From an uncultured Oxalobacteraceae bacterium (GTDB taxonomy: Bacteria; Pseudomonadota; Gammaproteobacteria; Burkholderiales; Burkholderiaceae), in contig CAMLFK010000112.1 in the NCBI GenBank assembly GCA_946479255.1, positions 1-15,006 of the forward strand: DNA of 15,006 bases. The letters run 5' to 3'. The translations under genes were made by a program, and so were the position numbers. Shown here one piece after another: positions 14,340-15,006 of this stretch. The notes below the pieces were generated by a model. That model did not search any database. It saw only the letters and a program-made list of their open reading frames with translations, and had not been told where the DNA came from. Numbering within the stretch: the first letter of the stretch is position 1; every line of letters starts with the position of its first letter.

Positions 14340-14605
14340 TTCAATTCGGCTTATAACCCTCCCCCTTCAGGCGTGAGGCGAGATCTCACATGGTAAGAAC
14401 GCATTCCTTCCTTGCATAACCGCCGGATCTACGTACACCTTGACCACAAGCGCTTCGCGGTTTCTTGCCCGCTCGCCTTGCTCGGCAGCGCCTTCTTTCC
14501 GGTTCTCGTACATCGGCTCGCAAGTTCGTTCCGTGCCGTGCCCCATGCAGCACGTCTCCACAGTCGGTCGCCATTCCGCAGTTGCGCTTCGCTTCGGGCA
14601 CGAAG
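14340..14605 (-). mobile_element. Possible degraded group II intron RNA segment (no maturase)
   Basis: This part of the 502-bp gene-free stretch (14125-14626) has no convincing codons. Read on the minus strand, it contains GGAATGCGTTCTTACC, then GTGAGATCTCGCCTCAC (a stem of GTGAG and CTCAC around 7 bases, 14373-14389), then GCCTGAAGG. Earlier on that strand lie GCATGGGGCACGGCACGGAA and GTGTACGTAGATCCG. From memory this succession resembles the structured RNA that precedes the reverse-transcriptase ORF in some bacterial group II introns. No reverse transcriptase, domain V or intron boundary is visible, so it would be a remnant. The resemblance is recalled, not computed. The rest of the gap (14125-14339) holds only the candidate promoter and leader. 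Confidence 0.35.
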
Positions 14606-14626
14606 GATTGCCGGACGACGCCGACG

Positions 14627-15006
14627 CTAGCCCGTGATTGCTGGCGACGTTTGTGTTGCCGCGATCAAGGGCTTCGTATCAGAATATTTTGCGACGAATG
14701 CGCGCCGAGCTTGTTCAGGCAAATTGATAAGGATCGTTGCGCTACTGTCCCAGCAAGCGATCTCGAATAGCGCTCCGTCCAGCTGAGGCCCCGGATTTGT
14801 GCCGTTCCAGTAGCTCGGATTTCCATCACAGTATGGCGCGTCCGCGACTATCGGGCGATAACCAATCGGTACCGAACTAAATACAGCCCAAATGAACTGG
14901 ATCTCGTTATCGTGCAGGAGCCTTTCAAGATCTTCGCCAGTAATCCATTGGTCATCGAGAGAAAAGCCCTCCGGCGTATGGTTGGTTTCGATGTCGCTGA
15001 TGTACC
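14627..15006 (-). CDS. Unrecognised protein, C-terminal 125 codons (5' end beyond right edge)
   Basis: An open minus-strand frame enters from the right edge (first complete codon at 15004-15002) and ends at TAG 14627-14629. It begins YISDIETNHTPEGF and continues with D-D-Q-W-I-T-G-E-D-L-E-R-L-L-H-D-N-E-I-Q-F-I-W-A-V-F-S and a C-G-N-P-S-Y-W-N-G-T-N-like loop. Near the end is L-F-E-I-A-C-W-D-S-S-A-T-I-L-I-N-L-P. The amino-acid mix is that of a folded, soluble, acidic protein, and there are no internal stops, unlike the other minus frames. Base composition is visibly more AT-rich than in the mdc genes, which may mean transferred DNA. Small acidic proteins of this look include immunity proteins, but I do not recognise the family. 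Confidence 0.7.
   Translation of the reverse strand, partial: YISDIETNHTPEGFSLDDQWITGEDLERLLHDNEIQFIWAVFSSVPIGYRPIVADAPYCDGNPSYWNGTNPGPQLDGALFEIACWDSSATILINLPEQARRAFVAKYSDTKPLIAATQTSPAITG

Noticed and set aside
14367..14561. A 64-codon minus-strand frame beginning METCCMGHGTERTCEP.
   Set aside because: Composition is odd and an overlapping frame is equally open. The nucleotide phrases recall group II intron RNA, over which spurious ORFs are common, so it is not called as a gene.
14592..14605. Small hairpin CTTCG-GGCA-CGAAG just downstream of the right-edge gene on the minus strand.
   Set aside because: Only a 5-bp stem and no T-tract on the minus strand; too weak to call a terminator.

Overview
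The window looks like chromosomal DNA from a high-GC betaproteobacterium. The gene content and protein flavour suggest Burkholderiales, possibly Oxalobacteraceae such as Massilia, but this is an impression and no search was run.

Left part, positions 1 to 7677: a malonate catabolism locus. Seven tightly packed minus-strand genes encode the biotin-independent malonate decarboxylase and its cofactor machinery, in the order mdcA, mdcB, mdcC, mdcD, mdcE, mdcG and the first nine codons of mdcH, which runs off the left edge. Every junction overlaps by 1 to 20 nt, so translation is probably coupled. The divergent LysR-type regulator mdcR lies on the plus strand and is followed by a MatC-type dicarboxylate carrier, the likely malonate importer. 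The mdcA-mdcR gap holds a perfect LysR-type palindrome, TTACT-N5-AGTAA. A second copy, 14 of 17 bases identical, lies between mdcR and matC at a similar distance from the downstream start codon, which ties the carrier to the same regulon.

Middle and right part, positions 7732 to 14124: an apparent three-gene minus-strand operon. Its first gene encodes a Tat-exported periplasmic amide/urea-type substrate-binding protein. The second encodes a 1035-residue hybrid histidine kinase with the layout TM, periplasmic helices, TM, PAS, HisKA, HATPase, REC, REC, Hpt. The third encodes a flavin amine oxidase of the tryptophan 2-monooxygenase family. No ABC permease or ATPase genes and no DNA-binding response regulator are present. 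The binding protein may therefore be the ligand sensor of the kinase, analogous to TorT/TorS, and the oxidase an enzyme linked to that signal. This is the least ordinary part of the window. A perfect TTGACA box sits upstream of the operon.

Far right, 14125 to 15006: about 500 bp without a convincing gene. Part of it, on the minus strand, resembles the RNA-coding portion of a degraded group II intron (tentative). Beyond it is the C-terminal 125 codons of an unrecognised minus-strand gene that is visibly more AT-rich than the mdc genes and runs off the right edge.
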